NCBI GenBank assembly: GCA_016868255.1
Contig: VGHN01000005.1
Coordinates: 1-64,000, forward strand
Direction: 5' to 3'
Source: Betaproteobacteria bacterium
GTDB taxonomy: Bacteria; Pseudomonadota; Gammaproteobacteria; Burkholderiales; Burkholderiaceae_A
DNA: 64,000 nt
This document shows, piece by piece, positions 33,414-43,112 of the stretch. The notes beneath the pieces are model-generated. The model was not told the DNA's origin, did no database searches, and saw nothing but the letters and a program-made list of their open reading frames with translations. Every line of letters starts with the position of its first letter. Positions within the stretch are counted from its first letter, which is position 1. Position numbers and translations under genes: made by a program.

Positions 33414-33419
33414 AGTATA
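33414..33419 (-). promoter_or_regulatory. -10 box of the tRNA cluster
   Basis: TATACT on the minus strand lies about ten bases before the tRNA-Pro 5' end and is followed by a GC-rich CCCC discriminator, as expected for a stable-RNA promoter. A good -35 was not found. Confidence 0.55.
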
Positions 33420-33569
33420 CCAAGCCCAGGCCCGCCAATGATCTGTCAGAGATTCTTCACAGGGAAGAAACCTGGTAGTCATCTTTGGGCCGCAGGATAG
33501 TGCAAACCATCTAGGGGGGCACGCCACTTGAATGCGCTCACCTGGGAGTGCCTCTCCTGGTCTTGGCCC

Positions 33570-34349
33570 TTAACCAAAGCGACCCGTGATGTAGTCTTCG
33601 GTTTCTTTGCGCTTGGGCTTAATGAACATCTCGTCGGTCTTGCCAAACTCCATGAGCTCTCCCAGGTACATGTAGGCAGTGAAGTCAGAGACGCGGGCTG
33701 CCTGTTGCATGTTGTGGGTCACGATTGCCACGGTGTAATCGGTCTTGAGCTCATGCACCAATTCCTCCACCTTCGCCGTTGAAATGGGATCGAGGGCCGA
33801 GGTGGGCTCATCGAGCAGGATGACTTTGGGCTTAACCGCCACTGAGCGGGCAATGCACAGACGCTGCTGCTGACCACCCGAAAGAGAGAGACCGCTCTGA
33901 CCGAGCTTGTCCTTGACCTCGCCCCAGATCGCTGCCTTGGTCAGGGCCCATTCCACGCGCTCGTCCATCTGTGCCTTGTTCATGTTCTCGTAGAGACGAA
34001 CCCCAAAGGCAATGTTGTCGTAGATGGACATGGGAAACGGCGTGGGCTTCTGAAAGACCATGCCCACCTGGGCGCGCAGAAGATTCAAGTCTTGCTTGGG
34101 GTCCAGCACGTTCTTCCCATAGAGATTGATCTCCCCCTCAGCCCGTTGCCCCGGATAGAGGCTGTACATGCGGTTCAAGGTGCGAAGCAGCGTGGACTTT
34201 CCACAGCCCGAGGGTCCAATGAAGGCAGTGACCTTGCGCTCGGAGATATCCAGATTGATGTCCTTGAGGCCCTGAAACTTCCCGTAAAAGAAGTTCAGGT
34301 TGCGACACTCAATGGCGTTGGGCAGATTCGAGGGTTCGTACGACGGCAT
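33570..34349 (-). CDS. pstB: Phosphate ABC transporter ATPase
   Basis: 259 residues. Walker A GPSGCGKS (45-52), Q loop [16 protein letters not shown], signature LSGGQQQR, and Walker [14 protein letters not shown] fit PstB exactly. It powers high-affinity phosphate import. It is last of pstS-pstC-pstA-pstB, ahead of the tRNA cluster. Confidence 0.98.
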   Translation of the reverse strand: MPSYEPSNLPNAIECRNLNFFYGKFQGLKDINLDISERKVTAFIGPSGCGKSTLLRTLNRMYSLYPGQRAEGEINLYGKNVLDPKQDLNLLRAQVGMVFQKPTPFPMSIYDNIAFGVRLYENMNKAQMDERVEWALTKAAIWGEVKDKLGQSGLSLSGGQQQRLCIARSVAVKPKVILLDEPTSALDPISTAKVEELVHELKTDYTVAIVTHNMQQAARVSDFTAYMYLGELMEFGKTDEMFIKPKRKETEDYITGRFG

Positions 34350-34364
34350 GGGAGATATCCTCTT

Positions 34365-35213
34365 TTAGACCTTCACTTTTTCACGGAACAAGACACGCGC
34401 CATAATGTTGAGTACCAGTACGGTGAGCGTGATAAGAAGTGCGCCTCCCCAAGCCAGCCGAACCCAGTTGTCATAGGGGCTCATGGCGAACTGGAAGATC
34501 ACGTTCGGAAGATTGGCCATCGGGCCATTCATGTCGGTGGAGAAGAACTGGTTGTTCAGGGCGGTAAACAGCAGAGGCGCCGTTTCTCCGCTGATTCGAG
34601 CAAGGGCCAGCAGCACACCGGTGACCACGCCCGCCTTTGCGGCGCGAAGTGTCACGAAGGTGGCCACCTTCCACTGTGGCGCGCCCATGGCAAATGCCGC
34701 CTCTCGAAGACTGCCAGGCACCAGACGAAGCATGTTCTCGGTGGTGCGCACCACAACCGGCACGGCAATCAAGGCCAGGGCCAGGCTGCCTGCCCAACCA
34801 GAGAAGTGCTTCACCTGATAGACATAAATGGCGTAGACAAATAGCCCCAAGACAATCGAGGGTGCCGAGAGCATGATGTCGGTAACAAACCGAGTAATCT
34901 CTGCGGTCTTGCTGCCATCGCCGTATTCGGCCAAGTAGACCCCGGCAAAAATTCCAATGGGGGTGCTCACCACAGTGGTAACCCCGACGATCATTAGGCT
35001 GCCCACAATGGCATTGGCCAAACCACCACCTTCAGAGCCCGGCGCGGGCGTGGACTGGGTGAACATGGCCCAATCCAAGGCGGCAAAACCGTTCTTAAAC
35101 AGAATAAAAAGGATCCAGAGCAACACGAACAGGCCCAACACCATGGCAAGCATGGAGAGCGTGAGCCCGATCTGATTAGTGCGCTTGCGCTTCTGATAGA
35201 GACTCTGGTTCAT
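34365..35213 (-). CDS. pstA: Phosphate ABC transporter permease PstA
   Basis: 282 residues with six helices, starting [76 protein letters not shown] is the EAA loop and following region of PstA. It forms the membrane channel with PstC. Confidence 0.97.
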   Translation of the reverse strand: MNQSLYQKRKRTNQIGLTLSMLAMVLGLFVLLWILFILFKNGFAALDWAMFTQSTPAPGSEGGGLANAIVGSLMIVGVTTVVSTPIGIFAGVYLAEYGDGSKTAEITRFVTDIMLSAPSIVLGLFVYAIYVYQVKHFSGWAGSLALALIAVPVVVRTTENMLRLVPGSLREAAFAMGAPQWKVATFVTLRAAKAGVVTGVLLALARISGETAPLLFTALNNQFFSTDMNGPMANLPNVIFQFAMSPYDNWVRLAWGGALLITLTVLVLNIMARVLFREKVKV

Positions 35214-35230
35214 TGGTCGTGGTCTCCGTT

Positions 35231-36217
35231 TTAGGTCTTGGTGCCCTTGGCACGCTCGGTTCGAATAATCAGAATCTTCGCAGCAGCCAGCACCACAAAG
35301 GTGATCACGAAGAGGAGGAATCCAAGTGCAAAGAGTGTGTTGAGATGAAAGTCGCCCGCCTCACCAAATTCATTGGCGAGAGTCGAAGCAATGGAAGTGC
35401 CGGGTGCAAAGAGAGAGGGCAGGAGACGCTGCGAGTTTCCAATAACAAAGGTCACCGCCATGGTTTCGCCCAGCGCACGGCCCAGGCCAAGCATGATGCC
35501 GCCGATCACCCCCTTTTGGGTGTAGGGCAGCACCACGTGGCGCACCACCTCCCAGGTGGTGCAACCCACACCGTAGGCCGACTCCCGAAGAATGGGCGGA
35601 ACAATCTCAAAGACGTCTCGCATGACCGCTGCAATAAAGGGCAGCACCATGAAGGCCAGGATAATTCCAGCGGCGAGGATTCCAATTCCGTTCATGGCCC
35701 CGCCGAATAGGGGCCCAATAACCGGCATCTGACCAAGGGTGGACTGAAGCGCAGGCTGGCCGTACTCGGCAAACAGCGGCGCAAAAATGAAGAGTCCAAA
35801 CATGCCGTAAATGATTGAAGGCACAGCGGCAAGTAGTTCAATGGCCGTGCCCAAGGGGCGGCGCAGCCAAACGGGACAGGTCTCTGTAAGAAAGAGTGCA
35901 ATGCCAAAGGCAAGTGGAACGGCGATGAGCAGGGCAATCGAGGCGCTCATGATCGTGCCGTAGATGGCAATGAGTGCGCCAAACTCCTCGTTGATGATGT
36001 CCCACTCAATGCGCCAGATGAATTCGATTCCGAATTTCTGGAAGGCAGGCCAAGCTTGAAAAATAAGTGAACCAATAATGCCCAGCAGGGCCAACAGCAC
36101 CAAGAGCGAAAACGAGAGCGTGACCTTGTGAAACCAGAAGTCCTGCAGTCGCTGCTTCTGGACCACAGCGTTCATATCGACTGCGCGCTGATCTTCACTG
36201 CTGAGGACTGAGGACAT
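35231..36217 (-). CDS. pstC: Phosphate ABC transporter permease PstC
   Basis: 328 residues. [25 protein letters not shown] and [54 protein letters not shown] are PstC signatures, the second holding the EAA loop. A strong hairpin between pstS and this gene probably lowers its expression relative to pstS. Confidence 0.97.
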   Translation of the reverse strand: MSSVLSSEDQRAVDMNAVVQKQRLQDFWFHKVTLSFSLLVLLALLGIIGSLIFQAWPAFQKFGIEFIWRIEWDIINEEFGALIAIYGTIMSASIALLIAVPLAFGIALFLTETCPVWLRRPLGTAIELLAAVPSIIYGMFGLFIFAPLFAEYGQPALQSTLGQMPVIGPLFGGAMNGIGILAAGIILAFMVLPFIAAVMRDVFEIVPPILRESAYGVGCTTWEVVRHVVLPYTQKGVIGGIMLGLGRALGETMAVTFVIGNSQRLLPSLFAPGTSIASTLANEFGEAGDFHLNTLFALGFLLFVITFVVLAAAKILIIRTERAKGTKT

Positions 36218-36237
36218 GGTTCCGATACTCCAGAAAG

Positions 36238-36261
36238 ACTCCGCCCGAGAGCGGGCGGAGT
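36238..36261 (-). terminator. Stem-loop between pstS and pstC
   Basis: ACTCCGCCCG / CGGGCGGAGT with an AGAG loop gives a ten-pair stem, followed on the minus strand by TCTTTCT. It can act as a partial terminator or a 3'-end stabiliser that raises PstS over the membrane subunits. Confidence 0.75.
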
Positions 36262-36288
36262 TCTAGGTAAAGCTTACAGCGGAGGAGA

Positions 36289-37314
36289 TTACTTGACTTG
36301 AATCTGCGACCAGACCTTGGAGGCGATCTGGGCAGTCAAGGCATCGGGCAGGGGCACGTAATCGAGCTCGAGGGCCTGCTTCTTGCCGTTCTTGAAGGCC
36401 CAGTCAAAGTACTTCAGCGCCTCTGCGGCGTTGGCCTTATCGGTCGGCTGCTTGTACATGAGGGCAAAAGACGCACCGGTGATGGGCCAAGACTGCGCGC
36501 CCTTTTGATTGACGAGGGAGATTCCCATGCCGGGAACACTGAACCAATCGGCACCGGCTGCAGCGGCAGCGAAGGTGGCGTCATCGGGATTCACATACTG
36601 GCCATCGCGGTTCTGCATGGCCATGTGAGGAATCTTGTTCTTCTTGGCATAGGCATACTCCACATAGCCAATCGCTCCCTTCACGCGGCTCACGTTCGCG
36701 GCCACGCCCTCGTTGCCCTTGCCACCCACAGAAGAGGCAGCAGGCCACTTCACAGCGGCGCCCTTGCCAACCTTCTCTTTCCAGATTGAGCTCACCTCAT
36801 TGAGGTAATCGGTAAGGATGAAGGTGGTTCCCGAGCCGTCGGCACGGTGAACAACGGTAATGGTCTGGTCGGGGAGTTTCTTGCCGGGATTTAATGCGGC
36901 AATCTTGGGGTCGTTCCAGTTGACGATCCAGCCCATGAACATCTCGGCCAACACGGGGCCCGTCACACGGAGCTCACCAGGCTTGAAGCCATCGAGGTTG
37001 AGAATGGGCACAACACCGCCAAGAATCACAGGAAACTGCACCATGCCGTCTTTATCCAATTCGGCACCGCTCAGAGGTGCATCGGTGGCACCAAAGGTGA
37101 CCGTCTTGGCACGGATTTGGCGGATGCCACCCGAGGAACCAATCGACTGGTAGTTCAGGCTGACGTTGCTGGCCTTCTTGTAGTCCTCGGCCCACTTCGA
37201 GAAGATGGGGAAGGGGAAGGTTGCACCAGCGCCAGTAATTGTCTGTGCGGAGGCATGCAGGCTGAAGGCCGCTGCGGCCACGCCCACGAGCGATTGGATG
37301 AGCATCTTTTTCAT
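36289..37314 (-). CDS. pstS: Phosphate-binding protein PstS
   Basis: 341 residues with a signal peptide (MLIQSLVGVAAAAFSLHASA). ITGAGATFPFPIFSKWAEDY, SIGSSGGIRQI, FGATDAPLS and VVHRADGSGTTFILTDYLNEVS supply phosphate ligands. It captures phosphate in the periplasm for PstCAB. It is first in the operon behind a Pho box. Confidence 0.98.
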   Translation of the reverse strand: MKKMLIQSLVGVAAAAFSLHASAQTITGAGATFPFPIFSKWAEDYKKASNVSLNYQSIGSSGGIRQIRAKTVTFGATDAPLSGAELDKDGMVQFPVILGGVVPILNLDGFKPGELRVTGPVLAEMFMGWIVNWNDPKIAALNPGKKLPDQTITVVHRADGSGTTFILTDYLNEVSSIWKEKVGKGAAVKWPAASSVGGKGNEGVAANVSRVKGAIGYVEYAYAKKNKIPHMAMQNRDGQYVNPDDATFAAAAAGADWFSVPGMGISLVNQKGAQSWPITGASFALMYKQPTDKANAAEALKYFDWAFKNGKKQALELDYVPLPDALTAQIASKVWSQIQVK

Positions 37315-37379
37315 TCAAAAACCTCTCTGAGTGATCAGTGGATTGACAAGGCGGCGCAAGCACCGCGCTAGCCAGAACA

Positions 37380-37700
37380 CTACAGAGGCTTTGTGACACT
37401 TCCATGACAATCGGGCGGGATTTCCCGGGCCTTGGGAAGTCGGGCCGAGACCATGGTGCAGACCAGTAGCATGGCAAACGACCCCAATAAACAGGCCTGC
37501 AGTCCACCCCACTGGTAGAGCAGGCCCGAGAGCAAAGTGCCGATGAATCGGCCCGCGGCATTCGCGGCGTGATAGAGGCCCACATCCTCGGCCGCCTTCT
37601 CCGATCCCGCATAGGCCAATACCAAGTAGCTGTGCACAGAGGAATTCACGGCAAAGAAAAAGCCAAAAAGACCCAAGACAGCCACCACCCACCATTCGTT
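37380..37700 (-). pseudogene. Remnant of an MFS transporter resembling ArsJ (C-terminal part only)
   Basis: About 106 codons with no start. GLFGFFFAVNSSVHSYLVLAY and GLYHAANAAGRFIGTLLSGLLYQWGGLQACLLGS match the C-terminal third of ArsJ-like organoarsenical-efflux MFS proteins, roughly helices 9-12. The homology begins at the glmM stop (shared bases 37700-37702), so the first ~300 residues are gone. It lies between glmM and the pst promoter, and its last 31 bases hold the Pho box. ArsJ identity is from sequence memory, moderate. Confidence 0.6.
37392..37410 (-). promoter_or_regulatory. Pho box upstream of pstS
   Basis: On the minus strand TTGTCAT-GGAA-GTGTCAC(A) gives two 7-base TGTCA-type direct repeats 11 bases apart, the PhoB-binding format. 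A TGTAGT-like -10 is about ten bases downstream. It is about 80 bases ahead of the pstS start, so the operon should be induced by phosphate starvation. Confidence 0.85.
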
Positions 37701-39037
37701 TAAAGACTCTCGGCGAGTTGCTCGGCGAGTTGACGGGCCGCCTGCGCATCGTCGCATTCGACCATGATGCGCAGCAGGGGCTCGGTGCCCGAGGGTCGAA
37801 TGAGCAATCGGCCGCGGCCATTGAGTTCAGCGGCCACCTCTTTCTGGGTCTTCTTAAAGGATGCGGAGGACTGCCAATCCTGACCTGGGGCAAGCGGTTT
37901 GTTAATGAGCACCTGCGGGTAGAGATCGAGGTCTTCAATGAACTCTGCAAGCGACTGCTCCGCGGCCACAAGCGCAGCCAAGACCTGCAGGCCGCTGACA
38001 ATGCCATCGCCGGTGGTGTGCCGATCGAGACAGAGCAAGTGGCCCGAGTTCTCCCCACCGAGTTGCCAGCCGGTTTCCTTGAGCATCTCCAATACATATC
38101 GATCGCCCACCTTGGCCCGCCGGAAGTCGAGCCCCATGTGCATGAGGCGACGCTCAAATCCGAAATTGGTCATGAGGGTTCCCACCACACCACCCACCGC
38201 GGCCTTCCCGCGACGACTCACGCGCTGCTTCACAATCGCGTAAAGAAGTTCATCGCCTCCATAGATGCGGCCCTCTCGATCGCAGACCACAATACGATCG
38301 CCATCGCCATCCAATGCAATCCCGTAGTCGGCCCCCGTGGCCATCACTCGCTCGACCATGGCCTTCGGATGCGTGGCCCCCACCTCGCGATTGATATTGA
38401 ATCCATCGGGCTCATGGCCCATGCGAATGACATCGGCGCCAAGCTCGTGAAAGACATCGCCGGCCACATGGTAGGCCGCACCATGCGCGGCATCCACAAC
38501 CAGCTGCAGGCCCTTGAGTGAGAGTGTGGTGGGGAAGCTGCCCTTACAGAATTCAATGTATCGGCCAGCCGCATCATCGAGTCGCCGCGCCTTGCCCAGC
38601 CGTGCCGACTCGGTACAAGCGAGGTCTCCGGCCATGGCCTGCTCAATCTCGAGCTCAATCGCATCGTCGAGCTTCTCGCCCTCGCCGTTGAAAAACTTGA
38701 TGCCGTTGTCGGAATACGGATTGTGGGAGGCGCTAATCACCACACCGGCCGAGAGCCGCAGGGTTTTTGTGAGGTAGGCAATGGCGGGGGTGGGCATGGG
38801 GCCAGCAAGAACAACATCGACCCCCGCACTGGCCAGGCCCGACTCCAAGGCGGCCTCGAGCATGTAACCCGATACCCGCGTGTCTTTGCCGATGAGCACC
38901 GAGGGGTTGGGATCATGGGCGGCAAGAATCTTGCCTGCGGCCATGCCCAGACGAAGAACGAACTCGGGCGTGATGGGCGGTTCGCCCACCTGCCCACGAA
39001 TGCCATCGGTTCCGAAATACTGTCTTTTGCCTGCCAT
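37700..39037 (-). CDS. glmM: Phosphoglucosamine mutase
   Basis: 445 residues from ATG 39037 ([15 protein letters not shown]). [12 protein letters not shown] holds the phosphoserine (S104), DGDGDR the metal loop, and [10 protein letters not shown] the C-terminal phosphate loop. It makes glucosamine-1-P for UDP-GlcNAc and cell-wall synthesis. It follows folP as in many proteobacteria. Confidence 0.98.
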   Translation of the reverse strand: MAGKRQYFGTDGIRGQVGEPPITPEFVLRLGMAAGKILAAHDPNPSVLIGKDTRVSGYMLEAALESGLASAGVDVVLAGPMPTPAIAYLTKTLRLSAGVVISASHNPYSDNGIKFFNGEGEKLDDAIELEIEQAMAGDLACTESARLGKARRLDDAAGRYIEFCKGSFPTTLSLKGLQLVVDAAHGAAYHVAGDVFHELGADVIRMGHEPDGFNINREVGATHPKAMVERVMATGADYGIALDGDGDRIVVCDREGRIYGGDELLYAIVKQRVSRRGKAAVGGVVGTLMTNFGFERRLMHMGLDFRRAKVGDRYVLEMLKETGWQLGGENSGHLLCLDRHTTGDGIVSGLQVLAALVAAEQSLAEFIEDLDLYPQVLINKPLAPGQDWQSSASFKKTQKEVAAELNGRGRLLIRPSGTEPLLRIMVECDDAQAARQLAEQLAESL

Positions 39038-39083
39038 AGCGGAATTGTAGGTGCTCTGCGGGTAGTCTCCCAAACAATAAAAA

Positions 39084-39992
39084 TCAGGAAACAATTGCGG
39101 CGTTCAGTACCCTCCAAACCCGAAGGGCATCGACCGTCTCGCGCACGTCGTGAACACGAATCACGCTTGCCCCCGCCTGGGCGGCAAGCACTGCTGCTGC
39201 AAGACTTCCCCCCAGGCGCTCGTGGGCAGGAGCATCTTCGCGAGCACTGAGTTGCCCAATCATTCGCTTACGAGAGACCCCAACCAGAACCCGATGCTGG
39301 CCACACAGCAGATCGAGTGAATCAAACAACGCAAGGTTGTGATCAAGGGTCTTGCCAAAGCCAAAGCCTGGGTCGAGCAAGATGCTTTCTGGAGCTACGC
39401 CAAGTCCTTCGAGCAACTGCTGCTGCTTTTGAAGAAAGCCGTGCACCTCTTCCACCACACTCTCGTAGCTTGGACTTTTCTGCATCTGCTGCGGCTCCCC
39501 CTGCATGTGCATCACGCAGACCCCAAGACCCCTTGCGCGGGGGTCGCGAAGCAGCGCCTGCATCTCGGGGTCCTTGAAGCCACCCACATCGTTGATGAGA
39601 TCGATGCCGATGTCTAAAGCGGCATCGACCACGCTGGGTCGACGGCTATCGAGTGAGAGTGGAAGGCCAATGTCTTGCAAAGCCTCGAGAACGGGACCAA
39701 CCCTCTGCAGTTCCTCGGAGGGGTCGACCGGCGCAGCGCCCGGCCGCGTGCTCTCTCCACCAATATCCAGAATATCGGCCCCATCGGCCTTCATGCGGTG
39801 GGCTGCATCCAGAGCCTGCGCCAAGTGAATATGCCGCCCGCCATCCGAGAAGGAGTCGGGGGTGATGTTGAGAATGCCCATGACCAGGGGCCGATCGAGA
39901 CGCAGCCGATGCCGCCCACAATGAAAAAGGCCTGCCGAGGGGCAGGCCTTGGATACAGACTGCACTGACTTAGGCCGGGGCTGCTGCACCAT
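39084..39992 (-). CDS. folP: Dihydropteroate synthase
   Basis: 302 residues from ATG 39992, overlapping the last 23 bases of fts[32 protein letters not shown] and [15 protein letters not shown] are DHPS motifs, and [10 protein letters not shown] ends the pterin site. It joins p-aminobenzoate to the pterin in folate synthesis. The ~30 residues before [10 protein letters not shown] are poorly conserved, so the true start could be slightly later. Confidence 0.97.
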   Translation of the reverse strand: MVQQPRPKSVQSVSKACPSAGLFHCGRHRLRLDRPLVMGILNITPDSFSDGGRHIHLAQALDAAHRMKADGADILDIGGESTRPGAAPVDPSEELQRVGPVLEALQDIGLPLSLDSRRPSVVDAALDIGIDLINDVGGFKDPEMQALLRDPRARGLGVCVMHMQGEPQQMQKSPSYESVVEEVHGFLQKQQQLLEGLGVAPESILLDPGFGFGKTLDHNLALFDSLDLLCGQHRVLVGVSRKRMIGQLSAREDAPAHERLGGSLAAAVLAAQAGASVIRVHDVRETVDALRVWRVLNAAIVS

Positions 39993-41865
39993 CTGCGGCC
40001 ACGCCAGCTGCTGGCCCCTTGGCTGGAGTGCCACCGCTGGTGGGTGGGCCCGAGGGGCGGCTGGGCGGACGTGGATCTTGGCCCGACATGATGTCGTTGA
40101 TCTGGTCTGCGTCGATGGTCTCCCACTCGAGCAGGGCCTTGGCCATGGCATGCATCTTGTCTTTGTTGTCCTCGATGAGCTTGCGCGCACGGGCGTATTG
40201 CTCATCGATGATGCGACGAATTTCCGAATCGACCTTCTGCATGGTGGCCTCGGAGATGTTCGTGGTCTTGGTGATGGAGCGGCCCAAGAAGATCTCGCCC
40301 TCGTTCTCGGCATAGACCATGGGCCCAAGGGTGTCGGTCATTCCATAGCGAGTGACCATGTCGCGGGCCAGACCCGTTGCACGCTCGAAGTCGTTCGATG
40401 CGCCCGTGGTCATCTGATCCATGAAGACCTCTTCGGCGATTCGCCCACCGAACAAGACAGCGATGGTGCTGAGCATGCGCTCTTTGTCCATGCTGTAGCG
40501 ATCGCCCTCGGGCAGCTGCATGGTCACCCCCAGTGCGCGGCCACGGGGAATGATGGTGACCTTGTGAACAGGATCGGTCTTGGGCAGCAGACGCGCCACC
40601 AGCGCATGGCCGGACTCGTGATACGCGGTGTTGCGGCGCTCTTCCTCGGGCATGACGATGGAGCGGCGCTCGGCACCCATAAGGATTTTGTCCTTGGCCT
40701 TCTCGAAGTCTTCCATCTCCACCAGACGGCCATTGCGACGGGCCGCGAAGAGCGCAGCCTCATTGACCAGGTTGGCCAAGTCGGCACCCGACATGCCGGG
40801 CGTGCCGCGGGCAAGGATGTCTGCTTTGACATCGGGCGCCATGGGGACCTTGCGCATGTGGACGTTCAGAATCTGCTCGCGACCGCGAACGTCGGGCAGT
40901 GGGACCACCACCTGGCGATCGAAACGACCCGGGCGCAGAAGCGCGGGATCGAGAACGTCGGGACGGTTGGTGGCAGCAATAACAATGATTCCCTGGTTGG
41001 TCTCAAAGCCATCCATCTCAACGAGCATCTGATTGAGGGTCTGCTCGCGCTCATCGTTTCCACCGCCGAGGCCTGCACCACGCTGACGGCCCACCGCATC
41101 GATTTCGTCGATGAAGATGATGCAGGGCGATTGCTTCTTGGCATTCTCGAACATGTCGCGAACACGAGCGGCACCGACACCCACAAACATCTCGACGAAG
41201 TCGGATCCAGAGATGGAGAAGAAGGGCACCTTGGCCTCGCCGGCAATGGCCTTGGCGAGCAGGGTTTTACCGGTTCCGGGCGAGCCCACCATGAGCACAC
41301 CACGCGGAATACGCCCGCCGAGTTTCTGAAACTTGGATGGGTCGCGCAGGAACTCAACGAGCTCGGTGACCTCTTCCTTGGCCTCATCGCAGCCGGCGAC
41401 ATCGGCAAACGTAATGTTGTTGTTGTTCTCATCGAGCATGCGGGCCTTGGACTTGCCAAAAGAGAAGGCACCGCCGCGGCCACCGCCCTGCATCTGGCGC
41501 ATAAAGAAGATCCAGACGCCAATGAGCAGAAGCATGGGGAACCAGGAGACAAAAATGCTCATGAGCAGCGAAGGCTGCTCATCGGCCTTGGCCGACACCG
41601 TGACGCCATACTTCATCAGGTCGGAGACCATCCAGATGTCTTGCGGTGCATTGACTGAAATGACACGGTCGTCGGTGGTCTGCGCACGCACAATACGCCC
41701 GTCGATAGTGGCGGAGCGAATGCGTCCTTGTCGGGCCTCTTCCATGAACTTGGAGTACGAGACCTCGGCACCCATTCTCTGGCCGCCATCGAACTGACGG
41801 AATACCGAGAACAGCACTAGACCAATCACCATCCAAATTGCGACTTTGGAGAACGTGTTATTCAC
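39970..41865 (-). CDS. ftsH: ATP-dependent zinc metalloprotease FtsH
   Basis: 631 residues. Membrane segments lie at ~5-22 and ~101-121. The AAA domain has Walker A GSPGTGKT (194-201), Walker B FIDEID and the [28 protein letters not shown] (416-420) binds zinc. The C-terminus is Pro/Gly/Ala rich. It degrades membrane proteins and regulators. It follows rlmE with about 120 bases between. Confidence 0.98.
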   Translation of the reverse strand: MNNTFSKVAIWMVIGLVLFSVFRQFDGGQRMGAEVSYSKFMEEARQGRIRSATIDGRIVRAQTTDDRVISVNAPQDIWMVSDLMKYGVTVSAKADEQPSLLMSIFVSWFPMLLLIGVWIFFMRQMQGGGRGGAFSFGKSKARMLDENNNNITFADVAGCDEAKEEVTELVEFLRDPSKFQKLGGRIPRGVLMVGSPGTGKTLLAKAIAGEAKVPFFSISGSDFVEMFVGVGAARVRDMFENAKKQSPCIIFIDEIDAVGRQRGAGLGGGNDEREQTLNQMLVEMDGFETNQGIIVIAATNRPDVLDPALLRPGRFDRQVVVPLPDVRGREQILNVHMRKVPMAPDVKADILARGTPGMSGADLANLVNEAALFAARRNGRLVEMEDFEKAKDKILMGAERRSIVMPEEERRNTAYHESGHALVARLLPKTDPVHKVTIIPRGRALGVTMQLPEGDRYSMDKERMLSTIAVLFGGRIAEEVFMDQMTTGASNDFERATGLARDMVTRYGMTDTLGPMVYAENEGEIFLGRSITKTTNISEATMQKVDSEIRRIIDEQYARARKLIEDNKDKMHAMAKALLEWETIDADQINDIMSGQDPRPPSRPSGPPTSGGTPAKGPAAGVAADGAAAPA

Positions 41866-41990
41866 TTCTGGATCCTTTCAGCGAAGCCAACTGGCTTCTT
41901 GAGGCTACACGAAAATTAAAACCCAACTCAAAACCCGACTAAGTTACTAGGATATACCCAAATCCTTTGTCCACCAAGCTTTGACCCACT

Positions 41991-42629
41991 TCACGCCCGA
42001 AGATCCCTTCCGAGCAAAAAAAGCTCGGAAGACTCTGCGCGACTCGCTGCGGGCTTTCGCGAGCTGACTCGATCGAAGACCCGCTTAAAGGCTTCGACGA
42101 GCTGGCTGTAGCCACTGCCTTGGAATGTCTTGACCAGCAGAGCCCCCTGGGGCTTTAAGTGCTGTTGCGAGAAGGCCAAGGCCAATTCGCAGACATGCAT
42201 GATTCGAGCGGCGTCGGCCACACCCACACCCGATAGATTGGGGGCCATGTCCGACAAAACAAGATCGACCTTGCGCCCCGAGAGGCTTTTGGCAAGGGCC
42301 TCCTCCACCTCGGCCTCGCGAAAATCACCTTCTAAAAACGCCACATCGGCAATGGGGTCCATGGGAAGGATATCGAGCGCAATGATCTGCCCTTGAATGC
42401 CAGGCTCGCCCTTCTTCGCGAGCTTCTCGCGAACCACCTGTGACCAACTCCCGGGTGCGGCACCCAAATCCACCACCGTCATGCCGGGTCGGATGAGTCG
42501 GTCTTTCTCATCGATTTCAAGAAGTTTGAAGGCCGCCCGTGAGCGGTATCCCCGTTGTTGCGCCTGACGCACGTAGGGGTCGGTGACATGCCGATGTATC
42601 CAGGCGGGGTTGCTCTTATTCTTGGCCAG
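41991..42629 (-). CDS. rlmE: 23S rRNA (uridine-2'-O-)-methyltransferase RlmE; probable CTG start
   Basis: 212 residues. [17 protein letters not shown] carries the catalytic Lys, [13 protein letters not shown] the SAM motif, [14 protein letters not shown] and [11 protein letters not shown] the remaining catalytic Asp and Lys. The only ATG/GTG start gives a protein lacking the conserved first ~19 residues ([17 protein letters not shown]). CTG at 42629, five bases after the greA stop, places Met where related proteins begin MAKNK. The -10-like RBS is weak, so the start is inferred from conservation. It 2'-O-methylates U2552 in the ribosomal A loop. Confidence 0.9.
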   Translation of the reverse strand: MAKNKSNPAWIHRHVTDPYVRQAQQRGYRSRAAFKLLEIDEKDRLIRPGMTVVDLGAAPGSWSQVVREKLAKKGEPGIQGQIIALDILPMDPIADVAFLEGDFREAEVEEALAKSLSGRKVDLVLSDMAPNLSGVGVADAARIMHVCELALAFSQQHLKPQGALLVKTFQGSGYSQLVEAFKRVFDRVSSRKPAASRAESSELFLLGRDLRA

Positions 42630-42634
42630 GCCAG

Positions 42635-43111
42635 CTACTCGTATCGAACGTCGAGGATTTCCACCTCGCGCGAACCACTCGGGGCCACCACCGTCACAAC
42701 ATCGCCCACCACCTTGCCGATAAGGGCCCGAGAGATGGGGCTGGAGACAGAGATCTTTCCCTGGCGAAGGTCGGCCTCGTCATCGCCCACGATCTGATAG
42801 CGCGCTTTCTCTCCCGATTCAATGGTCTCCACCTCGACGGTCACACCAAAGACCACCCGGCCGTCTTTCTCAAGCTCCTTGGGGTTAATGATCTGGGCCG
42901 TGGAGAGCTTGCCCTCGAGTTCGGCGATGCGGGCCTCGACAAAGCCCTGCCGCTCTTTGGCCGCGTCGTATTCAGCATTCTCAGAGAGATCGCCTTGAGC
43001 GCGGGCCTCGGCAATGGCATTGATGACCGATGGCCGCTCCACGTGCTTGAGGCGGTGGAGCTCCTCGCGGAGCATCTCGGCCCCTTTGACCGTTAATGGG
43101 GTGGAAGACAT
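42635..43111 (-). CDS. greA: Transcription elongation factor GreA
   Basis: 158 residues. [51 protein letters not shown] is the coiled-coil tip with the acidic D-x-x-E that stimulates RNA cleavage, and [29 protein letters not shown] the FKBP-like globular part. It rescues backtracked RNA polymerase. The start is two bases from the carB stop. Confidence 0.98.
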   Translation of the reverse strand: MSSTPLTVKGAEMLREELHRLKHVERPSVINAIAEARAQGDLSENAEYDAAKERQGFVEARIAELEGKLSTAQIINPKELEKDGRVVFGVTVEVETIESGEKARYQIVGDDEADLRQGKISVSSPISRALIGKVVGDVVTVVAPSGSREVEILDVRYE

Positions 43112-43112
43112 A

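Noticed and set aside
39993-40328. Extended folP N-terminus within ftsH
   Set aside because: The extra codons are an out-of-frame reading of the ftsH C-terminal half; dihydropteroate synthase homology begins later.
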